Origin: JBBRZM01 sp963813635
GTDB lineage: Bacteria > Actinomycetota > Acidimicrobiia > IMCC26256 > JBBRZM01
Direction: 5' to 3'
Assembly: GCA_963813635.1 (NCBI GenBank)
Contig: CAWEZO010000010.1
Coordinates: forward strand, 62,001 to 126,000
Length of the DNA: 64,000 bases
Translations under genes and position numbers: made by a program
In this document: positions 46,757 to 55,295 of the stretch, in pieces
Layout of the letters: the number at the start of each line of letters is the position of its first letter
Numbering within the stretch: the first letter of the stretch is position 1
Notes under the pieces: model-generated
The model's database searches: none
Told to the model about the DNA's origin: nothing
The model's input: only the letters and a program-made list of their open reading frames with translations

Positions 46757-47661
46757 AGCTTCCCCCGTTGCCCAGGTTCAAGGGGCCGTGATCGGAGTGC
46801 ACGATGGTGCCGTCGGGTCCGTTGCGGCGCCAGATCGCCATCTGCAGCACGTCGACGACGAGTTCCGAACGCAGGTGATCGGCGATCGACCAGCCGATCA
46901 CCTGACGGCTGAACGCGTCGAGCACGACCGCGAGGTACACCCTGCCGGTGTCGGTCGGATGTTCGGTGATGTCGCTCACCCACAACCGATCCGGCCCTCG
47001 ACCGTGACTGGCGGTTCACGAGATCGTCGACGGGATCAGCGTCCGGGTCACGACGCGTGCACCGCGGCGTCTTCGGCGGCGAGAGACACCTTCGATGCCG
47101 GCGTGGCGCATCAGCCGTTCGACGCGCTTGCGGCCGACACGGATGCCGGCACTGAGCCGCAGCTCGGCGTGCACCCGCGGGCTGCCGTAGGTGCCACGCG
47201 ATTGACGGTGGATCTCGACGATCGTCGGCGTCAGCTTGTGATCTTCACGCACGTGCGGTGCCGGATCGGCTCGACGCTTACGCCATTCGTAGAGCCACGA
47301 AGTGCTCACCTTCATCGCTCGGCACACAGCCGCGACGGGCAGGTCCGAGCAACGCTCGGCGATGAAAGGCGAAGATCATTTCGGGAGGACGTTCTCCTTC
47401 GCGAAGTACGCAGCCCGCTTCAGGATCTCGTTCTCCATCGCCAACGTGCGGACCTCGTGACGCAGCTTCACCAACTCGGCGCGTTCATCGGTCGTCACGC
47501 CCTCACGACGACCCTGATCGATGTCGGCTCACGCGACCCAACCACGCGAACACGACTCCGAAATCCCAAGATCCTTGGCGATCTGACCGAGCGGCTTCGC
47601 ACGCTCACGCGCCAAAGCGATCGCACGCGCACGGAAACTCCGGCGGATGTGCAGGAGGCAT
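46757..47661 (-). mobile_element. IS3-family remnant (OrfA and OrfB, truncated and frameshifted)
   Basis: OrfA runs from ATG 47661 to a stop at 47376, with the IS3 HTH part GQIAKDLGIS, an in-frame stop near ADIDQGRREGVTTDERAELV and the tail MENEILKRAAYFAKENVLP. OrfB follows with CRAMKVSTSWLYEWRKRRA, IHRQSRGTYGSPRVHAELR and, after a shift near 47020, WVSDITEHPTDTGRVYLAVV and DGTIVHSDHG. The first two catalytic Asp residues are present; the element is cut off before the Glu. It cannot transpose. No terminal repeats could be found. Confidence 0.8.
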
Positions 47662-48071
47662 CACGAACTCCTCTCCGAGACGACAATCGCCTCACAGCAG
47701 GGTACTCCGATCAAGTGGGGAAAGCTCAGGTTCCCGGTGGAGCCCGACCGCTACCCGCAGGTGTCGCCGGGCTTCACGGCGCACCCCACGGTCAACGCCG
47801 TTTCGGTTGTGTGCGAAGCGGAGCCCGGAATCCGCACCACCTTCGACCTGCCCAGGGTCATTCCAACCTTCGGCTGACGCCGACGGCGCTGCGACGTCAA
47901 CCCGGGCGACGCCGTGGACGTTACCGGATCAGCATGGCAAGGTACCTCTGGCGCACGATCACATCGCCGATGACGAAACGAAGAAAGCCATGGACACCGA
48001 CGGTCCCGGGACGATATGAACTCCACATTTGGTAGGCAATGGTTCTGCAAACAGAAGTGGGGGAATTTGTC
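47662..48071. other. 410-base stretch between the IS3 remnant and a low-GC SDR
   Basis: A short forward frame at about 47700-47877 reads TPIKWGKLRFPVEPDRYPQV then SPGFTAHPTVNAVSVVCE and ends PRVIPTFG; it looks coding but I do not recognise it and it lacks a start of its own. From 47880 on the base composition falls toward that of the SDR. No terminal repeat of an element was found. Confidence 0.4.
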
Positions 48072-48842
48072 ATGGCAAAGAAGCTAGACGGAAAAGTGGT
48101 TATCCTGACAGGCACGAGCGCGGGCCTTGGAAAGCAAATGGCCGTCTATTTGGCCAACGAAGGCGCCAAGTTGTCCATGTGCGCTAGGAGAACAGAGAAG
48201 TTGATGGAAACGGCGAGACTTTGCGAGGAGACAGGCGGGGAAGTCTTGGCCCTAACGTGTGATATCTCGAAGTATGAGAATCTGCAGAACTACGTTGAGA
48301 AGACGATTGAGCGCTTCGGGACGGTGGACGTTCTGATCAACAATGCCAACGCTCAAGCCGTTCGCGTTCCTTTCCTCGAACAGGACACGGAGGAGCTGGA
48401 CAGGGCGCTGCATACCGGCCTCTACAGCTACTGGAATCTGATGAAGCTGTGCTACCCCTACCTGAAGGGCAAGAGCTCCTCGATCATCAATTTCACTTCC
48501 GGTGTCTATCAGGTCGGCTTTGAAGGAATGGCCGCATATGTTGCCGACAAGGCGGCGATTCGCGGGCTTTCCATGGTCGTGGCTCGCGAATGGGGGAAAG
48601 ATGGCATTCGTTGTAATACGCTCAGCCCTGTCGCGATGACCGAGACCATCATGGAGAATCTGCCGCCAGAGTTCACAGAATACGTGGTGAATCGCTCCCG
48701 CGACAACGCAATGGGAAGAGTGGGTGATCCGTATCAGGACATTGCACCGGTCACGCTATTCCTGGCCTCTGACGAGAGTCGATGGATCACTGGCCAGAAC
48801 ATCAACGTGGATGGCGGCGTGAGCGAGACCATTCTGATGTAG
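48072..48842 (+). CDS. Short-chain dehydrogenase/reductase of lower GC, probably acquired
   Basis: A 256-residue SDR, unbroken. The cofactor motif is ILTGTSAGLGKQMAVYLA, then INNANAQAVRVPFL, the catalytic Ser in INFTSGVYQ, and AYVADKAAIRG with Tyr and Lys; it ends ITGQNINVDGGVSETILM. Codons such as AAG, GAA, TTG and ATT are frequent, and the 60 bases at 48061-48120 contain only 30 G or C, against 40 or more in neighbouring genes. The ATG at 48072 follows GTGGGGGAATTTGTC. It is flanked on the left by transposase remnants and on the right by a recombinase remnant. Substrate unknown. Confidence 0.9.
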   Translation: MAKKLDGKVVILTGTSAGLGKQMAVYLANEGAKLSMCARRTEKLMETARLCEETGGEVLALTCDISKYENLQNYVEKTIERFGTVDVLINNANAQAVRVPFLEQDTEELDRALHTGLYSYWNLMKLCYPYLKGKSSSIINFTSGVYQVGFEGMAAYVADKAAIRGLSMVVAREWGKDGIRCNTLSPVAMTETIMENLPPEFTEYVVNRSRDNAMGRVGDPYQDIAPVTLFLASDESRWITGQNINVDGGVSETILM

Positions 48843-48989
48843 GGCCCGCAAGTAGGGCTCTCCTGACAGTGATGTGGGTCACGCGGCGATAGGAGGTCCC
48901 TATGCCGAGGATGCGACGTCGTAGCACGCGACCTGTTGGAGGACGTCGGCCACCCATTCGGGATCGGTGAGAGCCCGACTGGGAGCAGT

Positions 48990-49212
48990 AGTAGGCGAAG
49001 AAGGCGCCATCCACCAGCCTCCTCACACCGCGCTCGTGAGCTCGGTCGCGTCCAGTGCGCGATCTGCGGTCGGCGCATGACCGGAACAAAGAAAGGCAAC
49101 GGGCGCTGCAACTACCGATGCGAGCTGCGCCGCAGCCGCCCCGGTGCACCGCTCGACCACCCCGTCGACGTCTGCGTCCGTGAGCAACCGTTGGTCGAAG
49201 CTCTCGACGTGA
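48990..49212 (+). pseudogene. Zinc-ribbon fragment of a serine recombinase
   Basis: The forward frame reads ARELGRVQCAICGRRMTG, then TKKGNGRCNYRCELRRSRP and DHPVDVCVREQPLVEALDVI. This is the recombinase zinc-beta-ribbon (CxxCGRxM...YxC...HP..V.VRE..L...L) of large serine integrases. The catalytic and recombinase domains are absent. It marks a former integrated element. Confidence 0.7.
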
Positions 49213-49236
49213 TTGGCGGCGCGGGTATCCGGGTCG

Positions 49237-50091
49237 TCAGCGGCCGACCGGGAAGATCCGGGTGCCGGAGTGGGAGAGCAGCTGTGCGACCGGGAGCGTC
49301 AGGCCGTGCGCTCGGGCGAGCTCGACCGCGTCGCCGAGGTCCTTGTCGACCAGCGCCGCGGTCACGCGCAGGACTTCGTCCTCGTCGGGCGCGTGCGGGT
49401 CGTCCCGGAAGTGCTTATAGAACGGGAGTGCGAACGCGGTCAGGTCCGACAGCGCGCCGCTCGCCTCGGTGACCTCCTCGACGAGCCCGTCGCGAACGCC
49501 GCCGGCGCCGGCGAGCTCGACGGCTTCAATCATGGCGGCAAAGCCGGCATAGACCACGATGTTGTGCGCAAGCTTCAGGGCGGCGCCGCTTCCGAGCCGT
49601 CCGGCGGACACGACCTTCGTCGCGAATCGGAGCAGTGTCGGCCGGAGCCGCTCGACGATCTCGCCGTCGTCGCCGACGAGCACCGACATGGTTCCCTGCT
49701 GGACGCTGAAACTCCCTCGGCCGGCGACCGGTGCGTCGACGAGGTCGATGCCGCGCTCGACGGCCAGCGGGGCGAGCGCCTCGACGGTCGCAGGCATCAC
49801 GGTCGACAGCACCGCGATGCAGGCGCCCGGCCGGGCACCGTCGAGCACTCCATCGGGACCGCTCACCGCCGCGACGCACTGATCGTCGGTCTGCACGGAC
49901 ACGAACACGACGTCGCACCGCTCGCCGAGCTCGCGCGCGACGACGACGTTGCAAGCGCGCCATCGGCGACCGCTCGGTCGATCGCCTCGGGGCGCACGTC
50001 GAACACGAATGGCGCATCGCCGGTCTGCCGCGAGCCGTCGGGTGAGCGCACTCCCGATCAGCCCGAGCCCGACGACCCCGACCGCAGTCAT
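49237..50091 (-). CDS. 3-hydroxyisobutyrate dehydrogenase-like NAD(P)-binding protein, compensated frameshift
   Basis: About 284 residues, beginning MTAVGVVGLGLIGSALTRRL with the GxGxxG motif. The frame slips between about 49955 and 50010; the lost part reads FDVRPEAIDRAVADGALA in another frame. Then come DVVFVSVQTDDQ, VDAPVAGRGSFSVQQGTMSV and the conserved-lysine helix GSGAALKLAHNIVVY. Beta-hydroxyacid dehydrogenases of this type oxidise 3-hydroxy acids or reduce semialdehydes. The start codon lies within the end of the SDR remnant upstream. Confidence 0.83.
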   Translation of the reverse strand: MTAVGVVGLGLIGSALTRRLAADRRCAIRVRRAPRGDRPSGRRWRACNVVVARELGERCDVVFVSVQTDDQCVAAVSGPDGVLDGARPGACIAVLSTVMPATVEALAPLAVERGIDLVDAPVAGRGSFSVQQGTMSVLVGDDGEIVERLRPTLLRFATKVVSAGRLGSGAALKLAHNIVVYAGFAAMIEAVELAGAGGVRDGLVEEVTEASGALSDLTAFALPFYKHFRDDPHAPDEDEVLRVTAALVDKDLGDAVELARAHGLTLPVAQLLSHSGTRIFPVGR

Positions 50092-50099
50092 GCGTTCCA

Positions 50100-50273
50100 T
50101 TCGATCACACGACGTGCCACCATGTCGCCCGGCGACCTGCGCGCCGGTGCTCTCGTCGACGTCGGCGATGACACCCGGGCAGCTTCCGCCACGCAGCGCT
50201 CGGCCGTGGCGCGACCGATGCCGTTCGGGCCTCCCGTGATGATCACCACCTTGCCGGCGAGGTCACCCGCCAT
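50100..50273 (-). pseudogene. N-terminal fragment of a short-chain dehydrogenase
   Basis: From ATG 50273 it reads MAGDLAGKVVIITGGPNGIG and RATAERCVAEAA, and in a shifted frame RVVIADVDESTGAQVAG. Only the first Rossmann unit (about 55 residues) exists; then the 3-hydroxyisobutyrate dehydrogenase-like gene begins. The catalytic part has been deleted. Confidence 0.75.
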
Positions 50274-50318
50274 AATCAGACCGGCGCGAATGTCGCCAGC
50301 AGCGCGACCGGCGGCCAT

Positions 50319-50357
50319 GTTCATCAGTCGATGAATATACTTCATCGACTGATGAAC
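50319..50357. promoter_or_regulatory. Double palindromic operator (two TTCATC-N4-GATGAA sites)
   Basis: TTCATCAGTCGATGAA (50320-50335) and TTCATCGACTGATGAA (50341-50356) are each inverted repeats and are also the reverse complement of each other, so the whole forms a perfect 17-base arm palindrome GTTCATCAGTCGATGAA around TATAC. The two site centres are 21 bases apart, two helix turns. It lies between the leftward SDR remnant and the rightward TetR remnant. Confidence 0.8.
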
Positions 50358-50389
50358 AACGCAAGGCGCGCGCGAGAATCCCGTATGCG

Positions 50390-50623
50390 ATGCACCTCGA
50401 ACGGCTCGCCGGAATCCTCGAGAGCTACGGGCTCGAGCCGACGATGTGGCCGCCTGCCGCGGTCATTGTGATGCTCAACAGCATCTCGTGGTACGTCCGC
50501 ACCGACGAGGCGTTCGGTGTCGAGCTCGGCCGCGAGGAAACCGTCGAACTCGTCGAACGCGACATCCGCGCGCTGGAGGGTGAGCGCGCCGAGACGCCAT
50601 CGACACCTGTTCGCAAGCGGTGA
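50390..50623 (+). pseudogene. C-terminal fragment of a TetR-type regulator
   Basis: The frame reads HLERLAGILESYGLEPTMWP then AAVIVMLNSISWYVRTDEAF and EETVELVERDIRALEG. This pattern (WPPAAV...L.....R.DEA.GV..G...T..LVE..LR.LEG) is the end of TetR proteins that regulate fatty-acid genes. The HTH half is missing: an ATG inside the operator at 50353 reads MNNARRARESR and loses frame. The gene seems to be a regulator deleted in its 5' half next to its own operator. Eleven bases separate it from the next start. Confidence 0.65.
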
Positions 50624-50634
50624 GAGGAGATCCG

Positions 50635-51066
50635 GTGGACCCACAGGCGTTGCACGACAAAATCGAGATTCAGGAGCTGCTCGCTCGGTACGCCCGCGGC
50701 GTCGACTCGAAGGACTGGGAGCTGTGGAAGTCGGTGTTCACCCCGGACGCGAGGGTCGACTACAGCTCGGCCGGCGCCGCGGTCGGCTCGCGTGACGAGG
50801 TCGCGGCGTGGCTCGAGCAGGGGCTCAGCGTCGTGCCGATGACGCAGCACTTCATCAGCAACGTCGAGGTCGACCTCGACGGAGACCGGGCCAAGGTGCG
50901 GGCCATGTTCTACAACCCGATGCAGCTGCCCGGGATCGCCGACCTGAGCTACTGCGGGGGCTACTACCACCACGACGTGGTGCGCACGCCCGGGGGGTGG
51001 AAGAGCGAGCGATTGGTCGAGGAGAACATCTGGTTCGTGAACCGACCCGACATGCCGGCGAGCTGA
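50635..51066 (+). CDS. SnoaL_4-type NTF2-like protein
   Basis: A 143-residue protein, starting VDPQALHDKIEIQELLARYA at GTG 50635 after GAGAGGAGATCC. The family pattern RYARGVDSKDWELWKSVFTP, DYSSAGAAVGSRDEVAAWLE and MTQHFISNVEVDLDGDRAKV is complete. These proteins include dehydratases and isomerases for aromatic and steroid compounds; the reaction here is unknown. It is followed on the same strand by an SDR, a common pairing. Confidence 0.88.
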   Translation: MDPQALHDKIEIQELLARYARGVDSKDWELWKSVFTPDARVDYSSAGAAVGSRDEVAAWLEQGLSVVPMTQHFISNVEVDLDGDRAKVRAMFYNPMQLPGIADLSYCGGYYHHDVVRTPGGWKSERLVEENIWFVNRPDMPAS

Positions 51067-51104
51067 GGCTCGCGCACCGGCGTACAGCGATCGAGGGATT
51101 GAGC

Positions 51105-51851
51105 ATGTCGGACACCTTCGAAGGCAAGGTTGCGCTGGTCACCGGCGCCGCGTCCGGGATCGGCCGGGCCGTCGCTCTGCGCCTCGCGGCAGGAGGCGCG
51201 TCGGTCTTCGCCGTCGACATCGACGCCGGTCGGCTCGACGAGACGAAGGGCCTGGCGTCGGGCGAGGTCGCGGTGCGCCAGGCCGATCTGGGCGATCCCG
51301 ACGAGTGCGTCGACGTCGTCGCGAGCTGCGTCGAGGAGTTCGGACGGCTCGATGTCCTCGGGAACATCGCCGGCGTCTACCTCGCCGAGCACACGACCAA
51401 GACGACCCGCGAGCAGTACCGCAAGGTCATGGCCGTGAACCTCGACGCCTACTTCTTCCTCGCCCAGGCCGCCATCCCGCACCTCCTCGAGAGCAGCGGC
51501 AACATGGTGAACATCGCCTCCAACGCCGGGCTCCAGGGCGTGCCGTACTCGGCGGCGTACTCCATGAGCAAGGGAGGCGTCGTGCAGCTCACTCGGTCGC
51601 TCGCGGTCGAGTTCCTCAAGACTCCGCTGCGGGTGAACGCCATCGCCCCTGCGGGCACCAACACCAACATCGCCGCCTCGACGAGCTTCCCGAGCGACAT
51701 GGACATCGACCTGGCCCGCCGGATGGCCGGTCTCCGTGGAATGGCCGAACCCGAGGATGTCGCCGCCGTCTTCGCCTTCCTCGCGGCCGAGGACGCGCGA
51801 TCGATCACCGGCTCCATCTACACCATCGACAACGGGCTCACCGCCAGCTAG
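51105..51851 (+). CDS. Short-chain dehydrogenase/reductase
   Basis: A 248-residue classical SDR, unbroken: ALVTGAASGIGRAVALRL for the cofactor, NIAGVYLAEH, the catalytic Ser in NIASNAGLQG, and Tyr/Lys in AAYSMSKGGVVQL. The end is SITGSIYTIDNGLTAS, as expected. ATG 51105 follows GAGGGATTGAGC. It lies 38 bases after the SnoaL-like gene and probably shares its transcript and the double operator upstream. It converges on the enoyl-CoA hydratase. Confidence 0.93.
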   Translation: MSDTFEGKVALVTGAASGIGRAVALRLAAGGASVFAVDIDAGRLDETKGLASGEVAVRQADLGDPDECVDVVASCVEEFGRLDVLGNIAGVYLAEHTTKTTREQYRKVMAVNLDAYFFLAQAAIPHLLESSGNMVNIASNAGLQGVPYSAAYSMSKGGVVQLTRSLAVEFLKTPLRVNAIAPAGTNTNIAASTSFPSDMDIDLARRMAGLRGMAEPEDVAAVFAFLAAEDARSITGSIYTIDNGLTAS

Positions 51852-51888
51852 AAGACTTGACCGTGGTCGCCGAACTCGAGTCAGCGCC

Positions 51889-52665
51889 TCACGAACTGGT
51901 GCCGGGTGGGATCCAGCTCGGGTCGCGCTTTTCCATGAATGCCAACATCCCTTCACGCATCTCCGCGGAGCCCGCGAGTGCACCGAACATCGTCTGGGTA
52001 TCGATGAAGCCGTAGCGCTCGTTCAGCATGCGCTTGACGTGGGCACGCGCATCGGGTGCGGTCCGCAGGATCTGATGTGCGGCCGCGAGCGCGGCCGCGC
52101 GCAGCTCGTCGTGCGGGACGACGCGAGCGATGACGCCGAGCCGCTGCGCCTCGGCCGCGTCGAAGGTGCGCGCTGACAGCATCAGGTCCCGGGCTACTGC
52201 GATGCCCACATGCGCGGGCAACGCCGCGGCGTAGAACGCATCGGGGATGCCACGCAGCAGCTCCGGTACCCGGAACGTCGCCCGGTCGCTCGCCACCGTG
52301 ATGTCGGCCATCATCGCGATCAGCAACCCGCCGGCCTGGCAGATGCCGTTCACCGCCGCGATCACCGGTGCGCGACTGTCCCGGATCGCTAGAAACGGCA
52401 AGATGTCCTCGCCGACGTGCTCCGCGAGGTCATCGCCCGGCTCCGACCGTCCGCCGAGATCACCACCCGGTGCGAACACGTCGCCGACCCCGGTGATGAT
52501 CAACGCGCCAACATCGGGGTCGGCGTTGACGAGCCGCACCGCGCGCTTGATGCCGTAGTACATAGCGGGCGTGAGCGCGTTCCGCGCCGCGGGCCGGTCA
52601 ATGACGCACCACGTAACGGGCCCCTCGCGCTCGAAGCGGAGGGCCGAGGTCCCGAGCTCATTCAT
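51889..52665 (-). CDS. Enoyl-CoA hydratase/isomerase family protein
   Basis: A 258-residue crotonase, starting MNELGTSALRFEREGPVTW. The oxyanion-hole elements are ITGVGDVFAPGGDLGG and GICQAGGLLIAMMADI; FRVPELLRGIPDAFYAAAL follows and the tail is FMEKRDPSWIPPG, typical of the family. Intact. Only eight bases of untransposed DNA plus the ATG leader separate it from the left end of the ISL3 element, so its native promoter has been displaced; the element's transposase reads toward it. Confidence 0.9.
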   Translation of the reverse strand: MNELGTSALRFEREGPVTWCVIDRPAARNALTPAMYYGIKRAVRLVNADPDVGALIITGVGDVFAPGGDLGGRSEPGDDLAEHVGEDILPFLAIRDSRAPVIAAVNGICQAGGLLIAMMADITVASDRATFRVPELLRGIPDAFYAAALPAHVGIAVARDLMLSARTFDAAEAQRLGVIARVVPHDELRAAALAAAHQILRTAPDARAHVKRMLNERYGFIDTQTMFGALAGSAEMREGMLAFMEKRDPSWIPPGTSS

Positions 52666-52673
52666 CGTGCCCA

Positions 52674-52681
52674 CGATAACC
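52674..52681. repeat. Target-site duplication CGATAACC, left copy
   Basis: Eight bases directly before the left terminal repeat of the ISL3 element, identical to 54122-54129. ISL3-family elements make 8-bp duplications. Confidence 0.9.
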
Positions 52682-54121
52682 GGCTCTACGCGACCAAGCG
52701 TGGTTGGCGGCCTCGCACTCTTGCGGTTCGGGGAGTCTGCCATTCGACGCCGCAGTGCAACAGGAGACGTAGCCGGTAGTTGTCGAAGTTGCGGAAGCCG
52801 TGACCGACGCGCTTGATCTTCTTGATCAACAGGTTGATGCCTTCGGTCGACGCCGTTTGACGCGCCGGTGGTGTGGAAGGCGAGGACCTCGTTCTCCCAC
52901 GATCGGATCGTGCGGGCGAGACGACGGCACTCGCGCACCTGGCTGTCGTCGCAGTACCCGTAGAAGCGTTTGCAACCGGCGGCGCGCGAGCTCGCAGGCT
53001 TCGCGCCGTGTAGACCTCGCGCAGCAGCTCCTTGGCGAGGTACGCGGCGCCGACTTCACCGTCGGGATCGCCTTCGAGCAACAAGCGCACGACGCGTTCA
53101 CGTTGGGGTTCGGTGAGCCGGTCGTGCGCGACCAACAGGGTGCGGCGGATCCGATAGAGCGGATCGTGTTTGCGGCCCCGATGCCCGAGCGTGGTCTGTT
53201 GCACGCGGCGACGCACGTCGTCGACGGCCTGGTTACGCGAGTCGGATCGCGTGGAAGTGGTCCACCACGATCGTCGACCCCGTCGAGCCGGTCGGCCAGG
53301 CCGGTCGCGTACCCGCGGAACGGATCCACGACCGCGACCCCGATCCCGGCCAGCCATTCGTCGGCTCGCTGGTCGAGCCAGTCGCGAACGACCTGACCAG
53401 ACCGGCCAGGGACGACGTCGAGGAGCTGGTGACGGTCCAGGTCGACGAACCCGGTGATCATCTCCCGGCGGCGGGTCGGGCTCGGCGCGCAAGAAGCTCG
53501 TCTCGTCCAGGCCGAGCGCGCTCGGCGCTCCGAGACGGGCCGGATCGTCGACCAGGCGCTGGCCGTGTTCGCGCACCGCGCCCATCGCGGTGTGCCACCC
53601 GACGCCGAACGCGACGCGCGACCGCGGCGACGCTGTCGCCGTCTTCACCGACCCGGCGGCAGATCTCGGACCGGGCCCGCACGGTCAGCGACGCCCGCGA
53701 CTCGATCAGCTCGCTCGTCTCGGTCCACGTCCCGGTCGGGCAGTCCGGATCCCCACACGACCAGATGCGCTTCGCCCACACCAGCCGCACCGGCCGGCCC
53801 GCGATCGGCAGGTCCCGCACCTGCACCCGACGGCGTCCGTGACCGACCGCGCGCACCCCACACGCCGGACAGCCCACCCGATCCGCGGTCGTCTCGACCG
53901 CCAGCCACCACTCGCCGTCCTCGAGCACCTGCGACGCCCACGACGAAGCCGGCCAGTCGAACGAGCGCGGTCGCGCCCTCACTACCGTGCATGAACACCA
54001 GGGGTCTCCCTCTCGAGCAGCCGTCAACAGCCGCAAGAGTGGTGAGGCCCCTGGCCTCATTGGTGGACCTAACCGACCAGCCCTACCCGGACACGGCCCC
54101 AGCGCTTCATCGCGAAGAGCC
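52682..54121 (-). mobile_element. Complete ISL3-family insertion sequence, 1440 bp, with terminal repeats
   Basis: The left end reads GGCTCTACGCGACCAAGCG; the reverse complement of the right end reads GGCTCTTCGCGATGAAGCG, agreeing at 16 of 19 positions. Both are bordered by CGATAACC. One transposase gene fills the element. It landed 16 bases before the start codon of the enoyl-CoA hydratase at 52665. Confidence 0.92.
52686..53998 (-). CDS. ISL3-family transposase, several frameshifts
   Basis: Joined across frames, the protein begins near VFMHGSEGATALVRLAGFVV and has the N-terminal zinc finger (VGCPACGVRAVGHGRRR, WSCGDPDCPTGTWTE), the helix-turn-helix SVAAVARRFGVGWHTAM and the DDE domain: first Asp in LGLDETSFLRAEP, second in VAVVDPFRGYATGLADRL, and Glu in STEGINLLIKKIKRVGHG. 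The end FRNFDNYRLRLLLHCGVEW is the family terminus. Every domain is conserved, but at least four indels (near 53950, 53625, 53455-53480 and 53260-53290, and again near 52860-52990) break the frame. Confidence 0.88.
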
Positions 54122-54129
54122 CGATAACC
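54122..54129. repeat. Target-site duplication CGATAACC, right copy
   Basis: Eight bases directly after the right terminal repeat (AGAGCC), identical to 52674-52681. Confidence 0.9.
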
Positions 54130-54186
54130 ACACTCCCGTGCGAAGCTGAGACTCGCAACACTGTCGGAGGCCTAGGGGCACGACCG

Positions 54187-54921
54187 CTATTCGCGGGGTC
54201 GGGCGCCGTCACCGATCGTGCGGTCCATGAGCCCTGCCATCGCAGCCAGCTCCCGGTCCATCGCAGCTCGGACCACGTCGGCCCGACCCGCGATCAGGAG
54301 CCGCTTCGTGGCGACCACCGCAGCCGGGTCCAACGCGGCGATGGTGGCCGCCGCTGCTTCGGCCTCCGCGGGTAGCTCCGCATCGGTGACGACACGCCAC
54401 GCGAGGCCCATGGCCAGGGCCGCCTGCGCGTCGAGCCACTCGCTCGACAGCATCGCCCACGCTGCATCGCCCCATCGGGCACGGGCGGGCAGCAACGCCG
54501 AGCTTCCCGCTTCCGGGACGATGCCGAGGGCAGTGAAGGGAAAGCGCAGTCGCGCCGACTCGGCGACGATCACGAGGTCGCAGTGCAACAACATGGTGCA
54601 GCCGATGCCCACCGCCAGACCGTTCACCGCGGCAAGGATGGGCTTCTCGAACGCAACCAGCGTTTCGAGTAGCTCAGCGAACTCCGTCCCCGCCTTGTCC
54701 AACTCGGCCGGCGAGGCGCTGCCGTCCAGGAGCGACCGGTCCGCTCCCGCCGAGAACGCGCGTCCGCTCCCGGACAGCACCACCACCCGCACGTCCGGAT
54801 CTGCCGCGGCCGCGACGAGCGCAGCGTGGAACTGCTCGTAGTCCGTCGCAGTAAACGCATTGAGCCGATCCGGCCGATCGAACGTCACCCAGCACACCCC
54901 GTCACGACGTTCGTCAAGCAT
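54187..54921 (-). CDS. Enoyl-CoA hydratase/isomerase family protein
   Basis: A 244-residue crotonase-fold enzyme, unbroken, starting MLDERRDGVCWVTFDRPDR. The oxyanion elements are SGSGRAFSAGADRSLLDG and AVNGLAVGIGCTMLLHCD; the Glu region FPFTALGIVPEAGSSALLP fits a hydratase or isomerase. It differs clearly from the hydratase on the other side of the ISL3 element, so the two are paralogues, not one split gene. Likely role: a beta-oxidation step on a CoA ester. Confidence 0.92.
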   Translation of the reverse strand: MLDERRDGVCWVTFDRPDRLNAFTATDYEQFHAALVAAAADPDVRVVVLSGSGRAFSAGADRSLLDGSASPAELDKAGTEFAELLETLVAFEKPILAAVNGLAVGIGCTMLLHCDLVIVAESARLRFPFTALGIVPEAGSSALLPARARWGDAAWAMLSSEWLDAQAALAMGLAWRVVTDAELPAEAEAAAATIAALDPAAVVATKRLLIAGRADVVRAAMDRELAAMAGLMDRTIGDGARPRE

Positions 54922-55295
54922 CCAACATCCTGTAGCACAGACTTGCCGGGTAAGGGGCGGCGAGGTCCGCTATGGCGGCAACCATCCGTTCCGCGTTCGC
55001 GATCGTGATCGCGCTGCCGCAGTTTTCGGGTGGATGGCAACAGCTTCGCGCCCGAATTCGCGTTCCCGCCTGTGAGCGCGCAACATCGCATGATGAGGCG
55101 TTTCAGACCCTTTTAACGTCCGCCTTCGCACCGCGTCCGTTGGTGTTGGCGGCGCGCTCGGAAACGTGAATGCGGTTTCGGGGCCGCCCCCGGCATCCTC
55201 GGTGGCGATCGGAGCAAGCCGGCATCCCCAGCAGAACGCGCGCCCGAGAACGCGCGCCGTCCGCACTCGCGTTCGCGCGAACGCAGAACGGCCTG
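54922..55295. other. Intergenic region, 374 bases
   Basis: No coding frame is convincing. It holds the promoter of the leftward hydratase. A small palindrome GCGATC-GT-GATCGC lies at 54999-55012. The rest shows nothing I can name. Confidence 0.5.

Noticed and set aside
48843..48989. A reverse-strand peptide ending ALTDPEWVADVLQQVACYD
   Set aside because: It looks coding for about 25 residues but has no start and no continuation upstream; I cannot support a gene.
50319..50357. Start of a CRISPR array
   Set aside because: Only two short units with five bases between them, placed in a promoter; no spacers and no cas genes.
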